Source: Glomus cerebriforme
Taxonomy: Eukaryota > Glomeromycota > Glomeromycetes > Glomerales > Glomeraceae
DNA: 23,387 nucleotides
Direction: 5' to 3'
Assembly (NCBI GenBank): GCA_003550305.1
Contig: QKYT01000077.1
Location: forward strand, 78,465 to 101,851
Made by a program: the position numbers and the translations under genes. The notes below the pieces were generated by a model, which was not told the DNA's origin, did no database searches, and saw only the letters and a list, made by a program, of their open reading frames with translations. Below are positions 1 through 9,536 of this stretch, piece after piece (position 1 is the stretch's first letter; each line of letters opens with the position of its first letter).

Positions 1-781
1 TAATTATTATAAAAATGAACAATTTATTCACCAACCCCAGTTAATTCTGTATATGTACAGAATTATAGTGGACTATTTTTTTCATCTACTAATAAACAAA
101 ATAATGTAACCAACTTGATAAAGAATTCTTTGGGAATGTTACACATTATGAAAATCAAAAATATAATAAATAAATAAACAAACAAATTGTATGACTTTGA
201 ACATAACAATAGCATGCTTCTCGTTTCACGGGGGAGAGTCGGCTATACAGTTACCATATATGATATTTGCGGTGCATTTATCAATGATATTACTGCGTCC
301 ACCTTGAAATTTTTTTTTTTTTGAATAAATTACCATAGTACTGGCAACAGAGACCTCTTTTTTTTTCAGTTATCAGATTCAATAATATCAAATAGGTATT
401 TATGTAAATTTCTTTCTTTCAATTGAAATATAAGTAGTAATAATAAAGTTACTGTCAGAAAATTTTATATAACTAAACCAATTGTCAATAATTGTAAAAT
501 TGTAGGAATTTAGTTGTACTTTTAAAAGATTTTACTGTATACCCCTGAAAAAATGAACACAATTCAAATCCCATGAGTCAATTACTACGATAGTCAATTA
601 GACGCGTAAAACTCATGTAGATGTTGATCGATTGCCAAACACGTTATAATGATCATCGCTCAAATTTTGAGTTGATTATATAACACCATATTTGGTAAAA
701 TCCTGACAAAAAAAAGTTTTTTTTTAGTTAATATAAAAACGTAACCGAAATAACTAAAATTATTTTTAAAATAAACGGAAA
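1..781. other. Intergenic region upstream of XRCC2
   Basis: AT-rich sequence without a coding frame that I can support. It holds a transposon-end-like motif (about 231-253), poly-T runs at 311-322 and 358-366, and an ACGCGT site at 602-607, 175 bp before the XRCC2 start. No RNA gene seen. Confidence 0.6.
602..607. promoter_or_regulatory. MCB-like ACGCGT box upstream of XRCC2
   Basis: ACGCGT, the MluI cell-cycle box bound by MBF (Mbp1/Swi6 or Res1/Cdc10) in ascomycetes, lies 175 bp upstream of the XRCC2 ATG. In well-studied fungi MBF drives G1/S genes, including DNA replication and repair genes, so a site here makes sense. That it works is inference; the hexamer also occurs by chance at 1229-1234 (inside the CDS) and 13506-13511. 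Confidence 0.35.
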
Positions 782-2341
782 ATGTCTACAAATACTCCTA
801 TTAATATTCGAACTATTGAGGTATATAATTTTGTTCATTTACTTCAAAAAAAAAAAAGTTTGAAGGATTTTTTAACATTCATAAAAAATTTTCTTTTAAT
901 ACAGTCACGAAACGGTCTATCTTCGGTACAAAATACGCCTCCTACAGGACCTATACGACAACAACAACTTCTACATGTAAATGTTCCTCACATAAACCCT
1001 AAACCAAACTATTTTCATCTTCCTTTTCTCGATAACTCAATAAAAAAAGTTTATGAATATCATGATCAGCAACGAAAAAGAAATATATCTAAATCATCTT
1101 CTGCACAATTATATAATCAACCGTATATACATAGTGGAGATGTGATAGAATTTTATGGACCTTCTTGTGGAGGTAAAACTACAATATTATATCATGTTAT
1201 TGTAACTACCATTATTCCTAAATATTGGACGCGTAATGAAGATAATGAAAACGTAAAGATTGAATTGAATGGACTTGGTAAAGGAGTATTATTTTTTGAT
1301 TTAGATGGTAGACACGATATAAAAAGATTATATACAATGATAATGTATTATTTAAGAAACAGGATTGAAGAGATTGCAAAGGAACGAAATTCTCAATTAG
1401 AAGTTCAATTACCAACTCCTTTATCATCTTTCTCATCGTCATGTCCATCACAACTATCACAAGAAGGACAAGGAGAACTTTATAATATCGAATTACCAAC
1501 AGAACAAGAACTTGAGATGATAGCAAAGAATTCATTGAAAAAACTTCACATATTTCAACCAAATGTTTCAATTGAATATTTAGCAACATTAATTTCTTTA
1601 TCGGAATATATAAAAGAAATTCAAGAGAAAGAAGGTTATGAATTTAATTACTTAATGATTGACTCAATTAGTGCATTTTATTGGCAGGATAAATCTGAAG
1701 AAGTAGGAGAACAAGCAATTAATTCAGGAAATGATGTTGATACAGATTCAGATGATGATGGAGGAGAAAATGAGAATAGCATTAATGGTATTGAAATGGA
1801 TAATTTTGAGGTTACAAGTGAAGGAGGGAATGATCCAATATCTACACCATCTTCACCATCAATGAATTATAATGGAAGACAATCACAATCAAGGCCAAGT
1901 ATTAATAGTATTAGTAATAACAAATCAACATATAATAATTTTCAATATTATATAGTTCAAGCGTTACAAATACTGCTTCAATCGACTAATTTAATTATCT
2001 TAACAACAAATTGGGTGATATTTGGTCCATCAGAAAATCAACAACAAAAAATTATTTCTCCAACAAATATAAATTCAAAGATTCCACAAGAACTAAATTA
2101 TGCAACGGTATTGTCGCCATATTGGGATTCTTTAATAAAATATAAATTTGTTATAGCGAAACAATTATTACCACAATATCCTGATGATATAATACCACAA
2201 ATGGTTGAGAATGATGAGAACAGAAAAAATTTATTAAAGGAACCTTTATTTTTTGGAAGATTAATATTACCTGGATGTAATGAAAGATGTGGCGAAATCT
2301 TTTCATTCAAAATTTCTGAAAAAGGAATTATTTACGATTAG
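782..2341 (+). CDS. XRCC2: DNA repair protein XRCC2 (RAD51 paralogue)
   Basis: RecA/RAD51-family ATPase of the XRCC2 type. In animals and fungi XRCC2 is part of the RAD51-paralogue complex that helps load RAD51 on single-stranded DNA during homologous recombination. In unspliced numbering: 'GDVIEFYGPSCGGKT' at 119-133 contains the Walker A loop (GPSCGGKT, 126-133); FFDLDGRHDIKRL at 171-183 matches the XRCC2 'FIDTDYHFDMLRL' block; LMIDSISAFYW at 291-301 is Walker B followed by the SAFYW signature; NLIILTTN at 403-410 is the next core strand. The frame contains a likely 84-bp in-frame intron (821-904), so the mature protein is probably 491 rather than 519 residues, against about 280 in human. 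The excess is an acidic, Ser/Asn-rich insert at 304-386 and the N-terminus. The start is the first ATG of the frame. Confidence 0.85.
   Translation: MSTNTPINIRTIEVYNFVHLLQKKKSLKDFLTFIKNFLLIQSRNGLSSVQNTPPTGPIRQQQLLHVNVPHINPKPNYFHLPFLDNSIKKVYEYHDQQRKRNISKSSSAQLYNQPYIHSGDVIEFYGPSCGGKTTILYHVIVTTIIPKYWTRNEDNENVKIELNGLGKGVLFFDLDGRHDIKRLYTMIMYYLRNRIEEIAKERNSQLEVQLPTPLSSFSSSCPSQLSQEGQGELYNIELPTEQELEMIAKNSLKKLHIFQPNVSIEYLATLISLSEYIKEIQEKEGYEFNYLMIDSISAFYWQDKSEEVGEQAINSGNDVDTDSDDDGGENENSINGIEMDNFEVTSEGGNDPISTPSSPSMNYNGRQSQSRPSINSISNNKSTYNNFQYYIVQALQILLQSTNLIILTTNWVIFGPSENQQQKIISPTNINSKIPQELNYATVLSPYWDSLIKYKFVIAKQLLPQYPDDIIPQMVENDENRKNLLKEPLFFGRLILPGCNERCGEIFSFKISEKGIIYD
821..904 (+). other. Probable in-frame intron hidden in the XRCC2 frame
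   Basis: The sequence runs GAG|GTATATAATT ... TTTAACATTC (branch-like) ... TTTTAATACAG|TCACG. It is 84 bp, so it does not break the frame and has no stop, and an automatic call would read through it. The 28 residues it would encode are K/F/L/I-rich and unlike the rest of the protein, as expected of translated intron. Removing it joins TIE to SRNGL. Confidence 0.7.
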
Positions 2342-2770
2342 GTGTATCCAAGGTTTTTAAAATAAATTAATGCACGTTTTAATATTATATACTGTAAATC
2401 TGTTAAAATTGATTATTGAATGCAAGTCTGACAATATCCATTAAAGTTAGGTGTGACAAGGTAATAAAAATATCGCTAAACTTGAATTGATTAGTTTAGG
2501 AATATAATTGTATATTGTGTTCAAGTATGGGGGTTATTACGTCATTAAGTAAAACTAAATTCAAAACGTTTCTCGTTTTCTTTTTTTAAATTTCTTTATT
2601 ATTTATCAATTTGTTTTATGATATTTTACCCAAATTTTTTATTCTCCTTTCTTTTTTTTTTTGACTCCTCAAAAAAAAAAAAAAAAAGTTTTTATCTTTA
2701 GACTAAGTTACTGTTAACTTTTGAAAACGTGTTAAGATCATTAACACGTGTTAGTTTAAATAAATAAAAT
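2342..2770. other. Intergenic region, XRCC2 3' side / F-BAR promoter
   Basis: No coding frame. Contains a 13-nt motif TTAGGTGTGACAA (2447-2459) repeated at 12520-12532, a CRE-like TTACGTCA at 2537-2544, long T and A runs (2651-2689), and a strong dyad with CACGTG at 2727-2753 just before the next gene. Confidence 0.6.
2727..2753. promoter_or_regulatory. Overlapping dyads with CACGTG box, F-BAR gene promoter or 5' UTR
   Basis: ACGTGTTAA-gatca-TTAACACGT (2727-2749) is a perfect 9-nt inverted repeat. It overlaps a second perfect 12-nt palindrome, TAACACGTGTTA (2742-2753), centred on an E-box CACGTG (2745-2750). The block ends 17 bp before the ATG. It could be a bHLH (Cbf1/Pho4-type) site or a 5' UTR hairpin; the sequence alone cannot decide. 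Confidence 0.4.
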
Positions 2771-5700
2771 ATGGAAATACAAAATATTACACCAAATATT
2801 AGTTCAAGCTTAACTGATAGTGCTTTAGAAGGACCTGAAATCTTTTCAAATAGTTTTTGGGTAAGATAAACGGACATTATTTATTCGAATTTTTCTCCGA
2901 ATAAAAAATTTATGTGCATTGAATAATAGGGAAAAGACGAAGCAGGATATGAAGCACTCACTTCAAGACTTAGACAAGCTAAACAAACTTGTGAAGACGT
3001 TAGAAATATGTTTCATGAAAGGTAAATTTATCAAACCTGATTAATCTTAATAAGAATAATATTTTCGAACTGAATTGATTTATAATTGTTTGATTAGAGC
3101 ATTAATAGAAGAAGAATATGCAAAAAAATTAATGAGAATTTCTAAATTACCAATTGGAAAAGATGAATCTGGGTATTATATTGAACTTTTTTTTTCTTAA
3201 ATAAAACTTTTTAAAAATATTTTACCGACTAAATAATTTATATTAAAGTACATTACGAGATGCAATGGAAGTTTGTAGAAAAGAATTAGAAGAAACAGCA
3301 AAAGAACATATTACATTATCACAAAAAATTAGAACAGATCTTGAACAAGAATTAACACATTTTATAACTAGACAAAAAGAAATAAGGAAATTGGTAAGAG
3401 ATTAATTAAAATTTTTATTTTTATTTTTATTTTATTTATTTATTTTATTTTATTTTTATTAATATTAGCAACAAGCTATTGTGGAAAAAAGCTTGAGAAA
3501 TAAAAAAGAACAAGCAATATTAGTTCAAAGGGTAATTAAAATGTTTTCAATATAATTGAGAATATTTTTTAATATAAATATTAATTTTTAAAAAATATTT
3601 AATTAGGCTAAGGAAAAGTATGAAGCAGAATGTATCAAAATACAAGGATTATTAGCTGGTAAAAATTCAATAATGGGAAAAGATTTAGAAAAGGTTAGAT
3701 GATTTCTTAACTTTTTTTCTCTTATTGCGATTTAAAGTTTATTTTTGTTTTAATATGATTGTATTTTTACGTAAAATATAATACAGTTAAATTTGAAGAT
3801 AGAAAAGACACAAATGGCAGCAAAAGCGGCGGACCAAGAATATATGCAATTAGTTAAGTATGCACAAGACACGACACAAAAATGGAATTATGACTGGAGA
3901 ATAGCGTGTGATAAATTTCAAGATCTAGAAGAAGAAAGAATCGATTCGTTAAAAACTTATTTATGGACATATGCAAATCTTATTTCAACAGTTTGTGTAG
4001 CAGATGATGAAGTAAGTTAATATCGGTTTAAGCACAATTAAATGTTGATTTGGGAGTAAATTTATTTTATTATTTTCGTTTCTACTGTATAGTCTTGTGA
4101 GAGAATTAGAATTTCATTGGAACATTGTAATGTTGAAAAAGACATAGAAATATTTATTAGAGAGAGCGCAACAGGACCTGAAATACCTGGTAATATAATT
4201 TAAATGATTTTTTTTTTTTTTAATTAATTAATGATTTTTTTTTTAATTTTTCAATTTAATCTTTGACATAGAACCACCAAATTATGTTAATTTTTACGCT
4301 GGACCAAAAGAGGATGGAGTAAGATATAAAAAAGCATCATTTAATAGGGTATCAGCATATGTAGATGGAGGTACAACAATGCCATTAGATCCACTCTCGT
4401 TACAATCAGTGCAAAACATTAATTCTAATGGTAATGGTTATCATACAAGAAATGATTCGGAAGGATATAATAATGTGAATATGGAAAGAGCACAGTTATA
4501 CGCAAATACAACATTAAATACTTTAAATAATAACTATGATAATAAAAAGGAGGGAGATTTTGTTGAACAAACCGAGGAAGAAGAGCCTGTTGATCCCAGA
4601 GCGAAACAAGTGTTATCGATTGGAGATAATGTATTTGAAGTAGATACCGATACCAATAAGTTTGTGGAAAAAGATGAAATAGCACAAGCATTAGCGAATA
4701 TGCAATTATCCGATGCCAATAATAATAATACTGAAAGTAATAATGAAAATCTAACATCCACAATTAATTCAGTTATTAATTCTACTATTAGTTCTAATAT
4801 TGAAACATTACAACCTCCTAAAATTGATACTTCTACCAGCGGAAGTACTTCAATAATGAATACTAACGGAAGAGGATTAACTAGGAAACCTTTGCCGTTT
4901 AATCTTACTACTGATAAACCGCAACCGCCAACTCCAAATGATCAAACTAATATTCAACAACAACAGCAGACGAGTGAGATATCTTATCATCAACGCAATA
5001 CTTCACAATCTCGATTACAATTTAATCCTTACCAATTAAACAACATTCCTTCGACCACTCCTTCTAATACTTCTATAATTACCAACGGTAATAATAGCAA
5101 TACATCTTCAATTAATCCATCAACTACTCCGATTACTCTATCGACCACTCCTCTTCAACAACAACAACCACAAGGTGGTGTAATAAATGGACCAGGAGAT
5201 TTAAGAAGACAATCATCGGAAACCAATAATAATGGACCTATTTCTTCACAACAACAACAAATTTCTCAAAATATGAGCATGAGATCTTCATCTCAACCAA
5301 ATCGAAATAGTCAGCAACAACAGGGACCTGGTGATATCAGAAGAATGTCTAATACGTCTAATACATACCCTTCTTCACCGACAAATACAGGATTTACACA
5401 ATCACCTCAACAGAGTGGATATCAACAACAACAAATACAAGGACAAATGACCACTCAAGATCAAATTCTCAATCAAGGACAGATTCCTAATAAACAAATT
5501 ATTTCACAAGGTTCATCTAATAATAATAACAACAATTTAAATAGATCAGACACTCAGCGTACTAATTCTACTAGTAATAGTAATAATTCTTTAGGTATAC
5601 AATTAGATATACATGGTCGTGTTAAACAAGATGATTTAGCTGAAGCTTATGTATTTAATGGTGGTAAATTACCACCTGAATCTGCTAGATTTCAAACAAA

Positions 5701-6545
5701 TCCGGGTATCCCTCAAGGAGGACAACAGCAATTATCCCCTCAAAGTCAAATTCCTTCACAAGGACAACAAATGTATCAATATAATAGCTTTAATAGGCCA
5801 CAATTGCAACCAATAATAACCCAACCTTCATTTATTCAGCATCAACAACAACAACAACTGCATAGAACTAATACTCTCAATTCGAATTCCACTTTAGCTA
5901 GTGCTTTTCATCATCAGCAACAAGGTAATCCAAGAACTACTTTACAAGGACCCGTTGGTGTTCAACAACAGCAACCAATTGTTGGAGGTCAACTTGCTGG
6001 ACAACCTCTTAATTTTCAGGATCCGAATTTCTATAATGCTCCTATGATGGCTCAATATCAAAGACCTTCTATTGGCGGTAGCGTAAATGCTCAAGGATTC
6101 CAACAAATACCTCAGCAGCATCAATTGCATAGACAATTGCCTCAATTTGGTTTACAACCACAACTACCAGCGCAATTAATGGCACGATCAATTCCGTTAC
6201 AATACCAACAGCCACTTTTACAAAGACCTATGCTTCCGGTAGATAATCGACAGCGTACTGAAGATGGCAAACCAATTGAATTTTACGGTATGTAATGCCT
6301 TACAAAAAAAAAAAATGTTAACTTCGATTTTATTAATTTTACTAAAATATATATTTATTAAAAATGTAGTTAAAGCATTATATGATTATCAAAAAACTAT
6401 ACCAGAGGAAATTTCATTTACTGCTGGTGATATTATAGCTGTTTTAAATACACATAGTGACGGTTGGTGGGAAGGTGAAATATTAGATGAATCGAGAAAA
6501 AGTAGAGGTTTATTCCCAAGTAATTATACCGAAGTCTTACGGTAA
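2771..6545 (+). CDS. F-BAR and SH3 domain protein of the Cdc15/Imp2/Hof1 class
   Basis: Membrane-bending scaffold of the type that links the cytokinetic ring or endocytic sites to actin regulators. Ten exons, all GT-AG: 2771-2860, 2930-3021, 3098-3172, 3249-3393, 3469-3531, 3607-3693, 3787-4011, 4093-4189, 4272-6287, 6370-6545; together 3066 nt, 1021 residues. Residues about 25-290 are the F-BAR domain, opening with FSNSFWGKDEAGYEAL, then KQTCEDVRNMFHERA and IEEEYAKKLMRISKL across joins 1-3, followed by coiled coil. Residues about 300-960 are a disordered Gln/Asn/Ser-rich linker, nearly all in exon 9. Residues 964-1021 are an SH3 domain: ALYDY (966-970), DGWWEGE (994-1000), GLFPSNYTEVL to the end. 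IEFYV leads into it as in Imp2/Cdc15. The last exon is missed unless the intron at 6288-6369 is removed; the long frame otherwise stops at 6293. The exact orthologue (Cdc15, Imp2 or Hof1) is not settled. Confidence 0.9.
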
Positions 6546-6905
6546 ATTACTTAGAATAGGGAAATAGTATTAATTTCAGTATCACTTAGTTATAGTAGTA
6601 ATATTTATTAGAATAATATAGTTTGGTTTATTTTATATTGGTACCATTAGTTTGAACTATTTTTATATTATTATTAATATTTTTTATTTAACAGTTAAAG
6701 TAAAAAACATTTGTGTAAATATTTTGGTAAAGATTGAGAAATTCTAATTTAAATTCATTATTTAAAAGTTTAGAGACTAAATTTTAATGATTCTTTCATC
6801 AAATTTATTTATTGATTTATACTTAAATTTTCTTACTTCCATCACATTAATTCTCCATCTCTTCCTAATTAAAGTTTCTCCATCAAAATATCCCATCAAA
6901 GATAA
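6546..6905. other. Convergent intergenic region
   Basis: AT-rich spacer between the 3' ends of the F-BAR gene (+) and uL11m (-). Open frames here are A/T-run artefacts. It should hold both polyadenylation regions; no distinct element seen. Confidence 0.6.
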
Positions 6906-7334
6906 TTATGGTACAACTTCTATTCCAATACTACTGGAAGTAGCAATAATACTTTTACAAATACCTTCTAAATCAAAATCTTTCATATTTTCTTGTTTTT
7001 GTTTAATTTTAGCGATTTCGTAAATATGTTTTAAACTAACTTTACCAACAATTTCATGTTTTGGTTTAGCTGCACCTTTTTCAATTTTAGCAGCCCTTTT
7101 CAATAACCAACTTGTTGGTGGCATATTACATGTAAACGTAAACTTGCGATCAGGTTGTGGTGTAATTATTGTTGGAATTGGTGTATCTACTTCGTATTTT
7201 TTTGTTACTTCGTTAAATTGTTTACAAAAATCTATTGCTTTTAATCCTCTTTGTCCTAACATCGGTCCTATTGGCGGTGTTGGTCTTGCATTACCGGCCG
7301 GTACGAGCGCTCTTATCTTTGCTATTGCGGCCAT
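6906..7334 (-). CDS. MRPL11: Mitochondrial ribosomal protein uL11m
   Basis: Large-subunit protein of the mitochondrial ribosome; L11 binds the GTPase-associated centre of the large rRNA. Intronless, 142 residues, the size of bacterial L11. The N-terminal domain reads IRALVPAGNARPTPPIGPMLGQRGL (7-31), matching bacterial '[20 protein letters not shown]', then DFCKQFNE (35-42); PPTSWLLKRAA (71-81) and the C-terminal IATSSSIGIEVV close the second domain. It has no obvious cleavable presequence, which is common for uL11m. The bacterial rather than cytosolic (eL12-like) motif set identifies it as organellar. The ATG at 7334 is the first in frame and 90 bp from the first ATG of the opposite gene. 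Confidence 0.93.
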   Translation of the reverse strand: MAAIAKIRALVPAGNARPTPPIGPMLGQRGLKAIDFCKQFNEVTKKYEVDTPIPTIITPQPDRKFTFTCNMPPTSWLLKRAAKIEKGAAKPKHEIVGKVSLKHIYEIAKIKQKQENMKDFDLEGICKSIIATSSSIGIEVVP

Positions 7335-7424
7335 TATAAAATAGAGACGAGAGATAAATCAGCTGGATTGCGCAATAACAGAAATTTATCTAGTAGACGA
7401 TCACGTGGTATATTAAATTTTTTG
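7335..7424. promoter_or_regulatory. Shared bidirectional promoter, uL11m / uS11m
   Basis: Only 90 bp separate the divergent start codons (129 bp if uS11m starts at 7464). The stretch contains a CACGTG box (7402-7407). Sharing one short promoter would let two mitoribosomal proteins, one per subunit, be expressed together; that is inference from layout. Confidence 0.55.
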
Positions 7425-8285
7425 ATGCAGCAGTTCAGAAATAAAAATTTTTATCTTAACGATATGTTATCAATTTTTAAAAGTTCTTTGAACAATTTTA
7501 TTTCAAGAAATTTAGTTTTTTCTAATTTAAATTCATTATATTTATCAAAATCTTTTCAAAAACGATTATTAACGTCATCGAATAACAATGATAATAAAAA
7601 TAAACCAGAGAAAAAGAAAGAAATCGACGAAACAAACAAGAATGAAACTGATCAAGAACGTGATAGTTCCAAATTTCAACCAAGTATTGATGATATATTA
7701 GGCCTTTTTAGCTCAAAACAACCATCATCACCTATTATACAATCATCACCTTCTAAACAAGAACAAGAAACTTCGTGGTCACAAGATAAAGAAGGAATAG
7801 ATAATTTATTCAATTTTCAATCTAACCAACCTAAAAAATCTTTTTCTTTACCCACTTCTTCCCCACCATCTCGTTCTACTCCAAATTCTGAGATAGCAAA
7901 ACTTCTATCAGATTTTTTAGTTCCTTCCGAAGAAAATTATATTCTTCATATTCATGCATCATATAATAATACTTTAGTAACATTAACAAATTCTCGTGGG
8001 GATATTTTAATAACTAAATCAGGTGGTAGCGTTGGTTTTAAGAAATCTCAAAGAGGTGGTTATGAAGCTGCTCATCAAGCTGCTGTTGGTGTTATTCAGA
8101 AAATTAAAGAAAAAGGATTAAATGTTAAGAACGTTGAAATCTGTATAAAAGGATTTGGTCCCGGTAGAGATGCTGCCTTTAAAGCTCTTGCTAATGTTGA
8201 AAACCAATGGAATGTTAGACGAATCACCGATACTACTCCTTTACCTTTTAATGGATGTAGACCAAGGAAATCCAGAAGGCTATAA
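7425..8285 (+). CDS. MRPS11: Mitochondrial ribosomal protein uS11m
   Basis: Small-subunit protein of the mitochondrial ribosome; S11 sits on the platform next to the 3' end of the small rRNA. 286 residues from the first ATG. The C-terminal 117 residues (170-286) are a full bacterial-type S11: ILHIHASYNNTLVTLT, GGSVGFKKSQRGGYEAAHQA, KGFGPGRDAA (242-251) and the basic tail NGCRPRKSRR (276-285). In front lies about 170 residues of low-complexity, Lys/Asn/Ser-rich sequence. An alternative start at 7464 (MLSIFKSSLNNFISRNLVF) gives a cleaner mitochondrial presequence and a 273-residue protein. The frame is open upstream to a TTG at 7368, but that is not a eukaryotic start. No intron needed. Confidence 0.92.
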   Translation: MQQFRNKNFYLNDMLSIFKSSLNNFISRNLVFSNLNSLYLSKSFQKRLLTSSNNNDNKNKPEKKKEIDETNKNETDQERDSSKFQPSIDDILGLFSSKQPSSPIIQSSPSKQEQETSWSQDKEGIDNLFNFQSNQPKKSFSLPTSSPPSRSTPNSEIAKLLSDFLVPSEENYILHIHASYNNTLVTLTNSRGDILITKSGGSVGFKKSQRGGYEAAHQAAVGVIQKIKEKGLNVKNVEICIKGFGPGRDAAFKALANVENQWNVRRITDTTPLPFNGCRPRKSRRL

Positions 8286-8444
8286 AGAATGAGGATGAGA
8301 AAGGAATTTATCTATTTGGTCTTGAACAATTTTATTCTTATAGCATTGAATGATGTAATAATTTATTTTGGAATTATAAACTTAATAAGCAAATTGTATA
8401 CTTTGTCTTAAAATATTTTTTTTTCTGTGTAATTATTATAATTA

Positions 8445-9251
8445 TTAATTTTCAGCTTGTTTTTCTTGAGCAAGCTTAGAAATATTAAATAAATCTGCTT
8501 TATGTAAAATTTCATCATTTTCAGCTACACTCTTGTTTGGAGAAGCATATCCATTATCTGTTAAGAATTTCTTTATTTTTTTTTTAAAAAAAAAAATTTT
8601 TAAATTTTAAGTTTAATATTAAAAGATTAAAAAAAAAAATCTCAACCTTTATAGTATACTTACTTTTTGATCCTCCATACAACTCCAAAATTTTCTTCTT
8701 GCATTAGAACATAAACTAATTCTATCAACAAATCCACCAAAAGACATACATTCTTGTAATTTTATATGTAATTCAGAACAATTTATTAATGCGCCATTCC
8801 ATATCTCTTTTTTCTGATCAAAATAATCCGTACGTAACTCTGATATTTTAAGTTGTTGTGCTAATGATTGTTTCTCTTTTTGAGGAAAAGGAATTTCATC
8901 ATTTACAGAGGATGATTTATCATTTGTATTATAATCTTTAAAAGGACGGTTTGAAAAGATTTCAGGATTTATAGTTGGAGATTTTAACAATTCTGATAAT
9001 GAAATGGATGATGACTTTGTTGTTTCTTGCTTTATTTCTTGTGTATTTACTGAGGAAGTTGTTTCTGACGATTTTGATAATGAATCTTTAATTGACGTAT
9101 CATTTGGATCATAACTTGGTTGTGAAGTTTTTAAAAAATCTCCTAAATATGAATTTATATCTTTAATATAATTATTTATAAAATCATTTGTTGCGTCTTT
9201 ATTATTTGAATCTTGTTCTAAATTGTTATTTGAGTCTTGTGACGACGGCAT
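8445..9251 (-). CDS. Twin-CX9C (CHCH) protein, probably mitochondrial, family unassigned
   Basis: Two exons: 8664-9251 and 8445-8570, joined across a 93-bp intron (donor GTAAGTATAC after ..MEDQK, acceptor AAAAATAAAG), giving 237 residues; reading without splicing adds only VSIL and stops. Residues 158-191 form a classic coiled-coil-helix pair: C158-X9-C168 and C181-X9-C191. This is the disulphide pattern of proteins taken into the mitochondrial intermembrane space by the Mia40 relay. It is followed by WSCMEDQKKFLTDNGY across the join. The first 150 residues are disordered (N/S/T/D-rich), longer than in most small CX9C proteins. Cytochrome oxidase assembly factors and MICOS subunits share this fold, but I cannot name the member. 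Convergent with uS11m (159 bp between stops) and in tandem with the TMBIM gene. Confidence 0.85.
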
Positions 9252-9536
9252 GTTTGGTTTATAAAAAAAATGATGATTAAAAATTTTTGAAAGAATTCGT
9301 TGTTACACAACAATTATGACCAATATTATTGTCATATGATCGTTCCTTTTTTTTTTTTTATTTATATATTAATTATAACTTTTTTAATTAAAGTATATTA
9401 AATTTCCTTTTTTTTTTTTTTTTTTTTTAAGAAAAGCAAAATTAAAAGGGCACAAAATAAATTTTCTACCCAAACACAAATAAAACAAAAACAAATAAGA
9501 AATAGAATAAGGGGATGATAAGATAACCAATGAATG

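Noticed and set aside
1229..1234. Second ACGCGT box
   Set aside because: Lies inside the XRCC2 coding sequence; chance occurrence.
6264..6369. Separate small SH3 protein starting in this stretch
   Set aside because: This part is the last 24 bp of F-BAR exon 9 plus an intron with clear GT-AG ends; the SH3 exon joins the F-BAR gene in phase.
7368..7424. Extension of uS11m to a TTG at 7368
   Set aside because: Eukaryotic start at TTG is unlikely, and ATGs at 7425 and 7464 fit a mitochondrial presequence.
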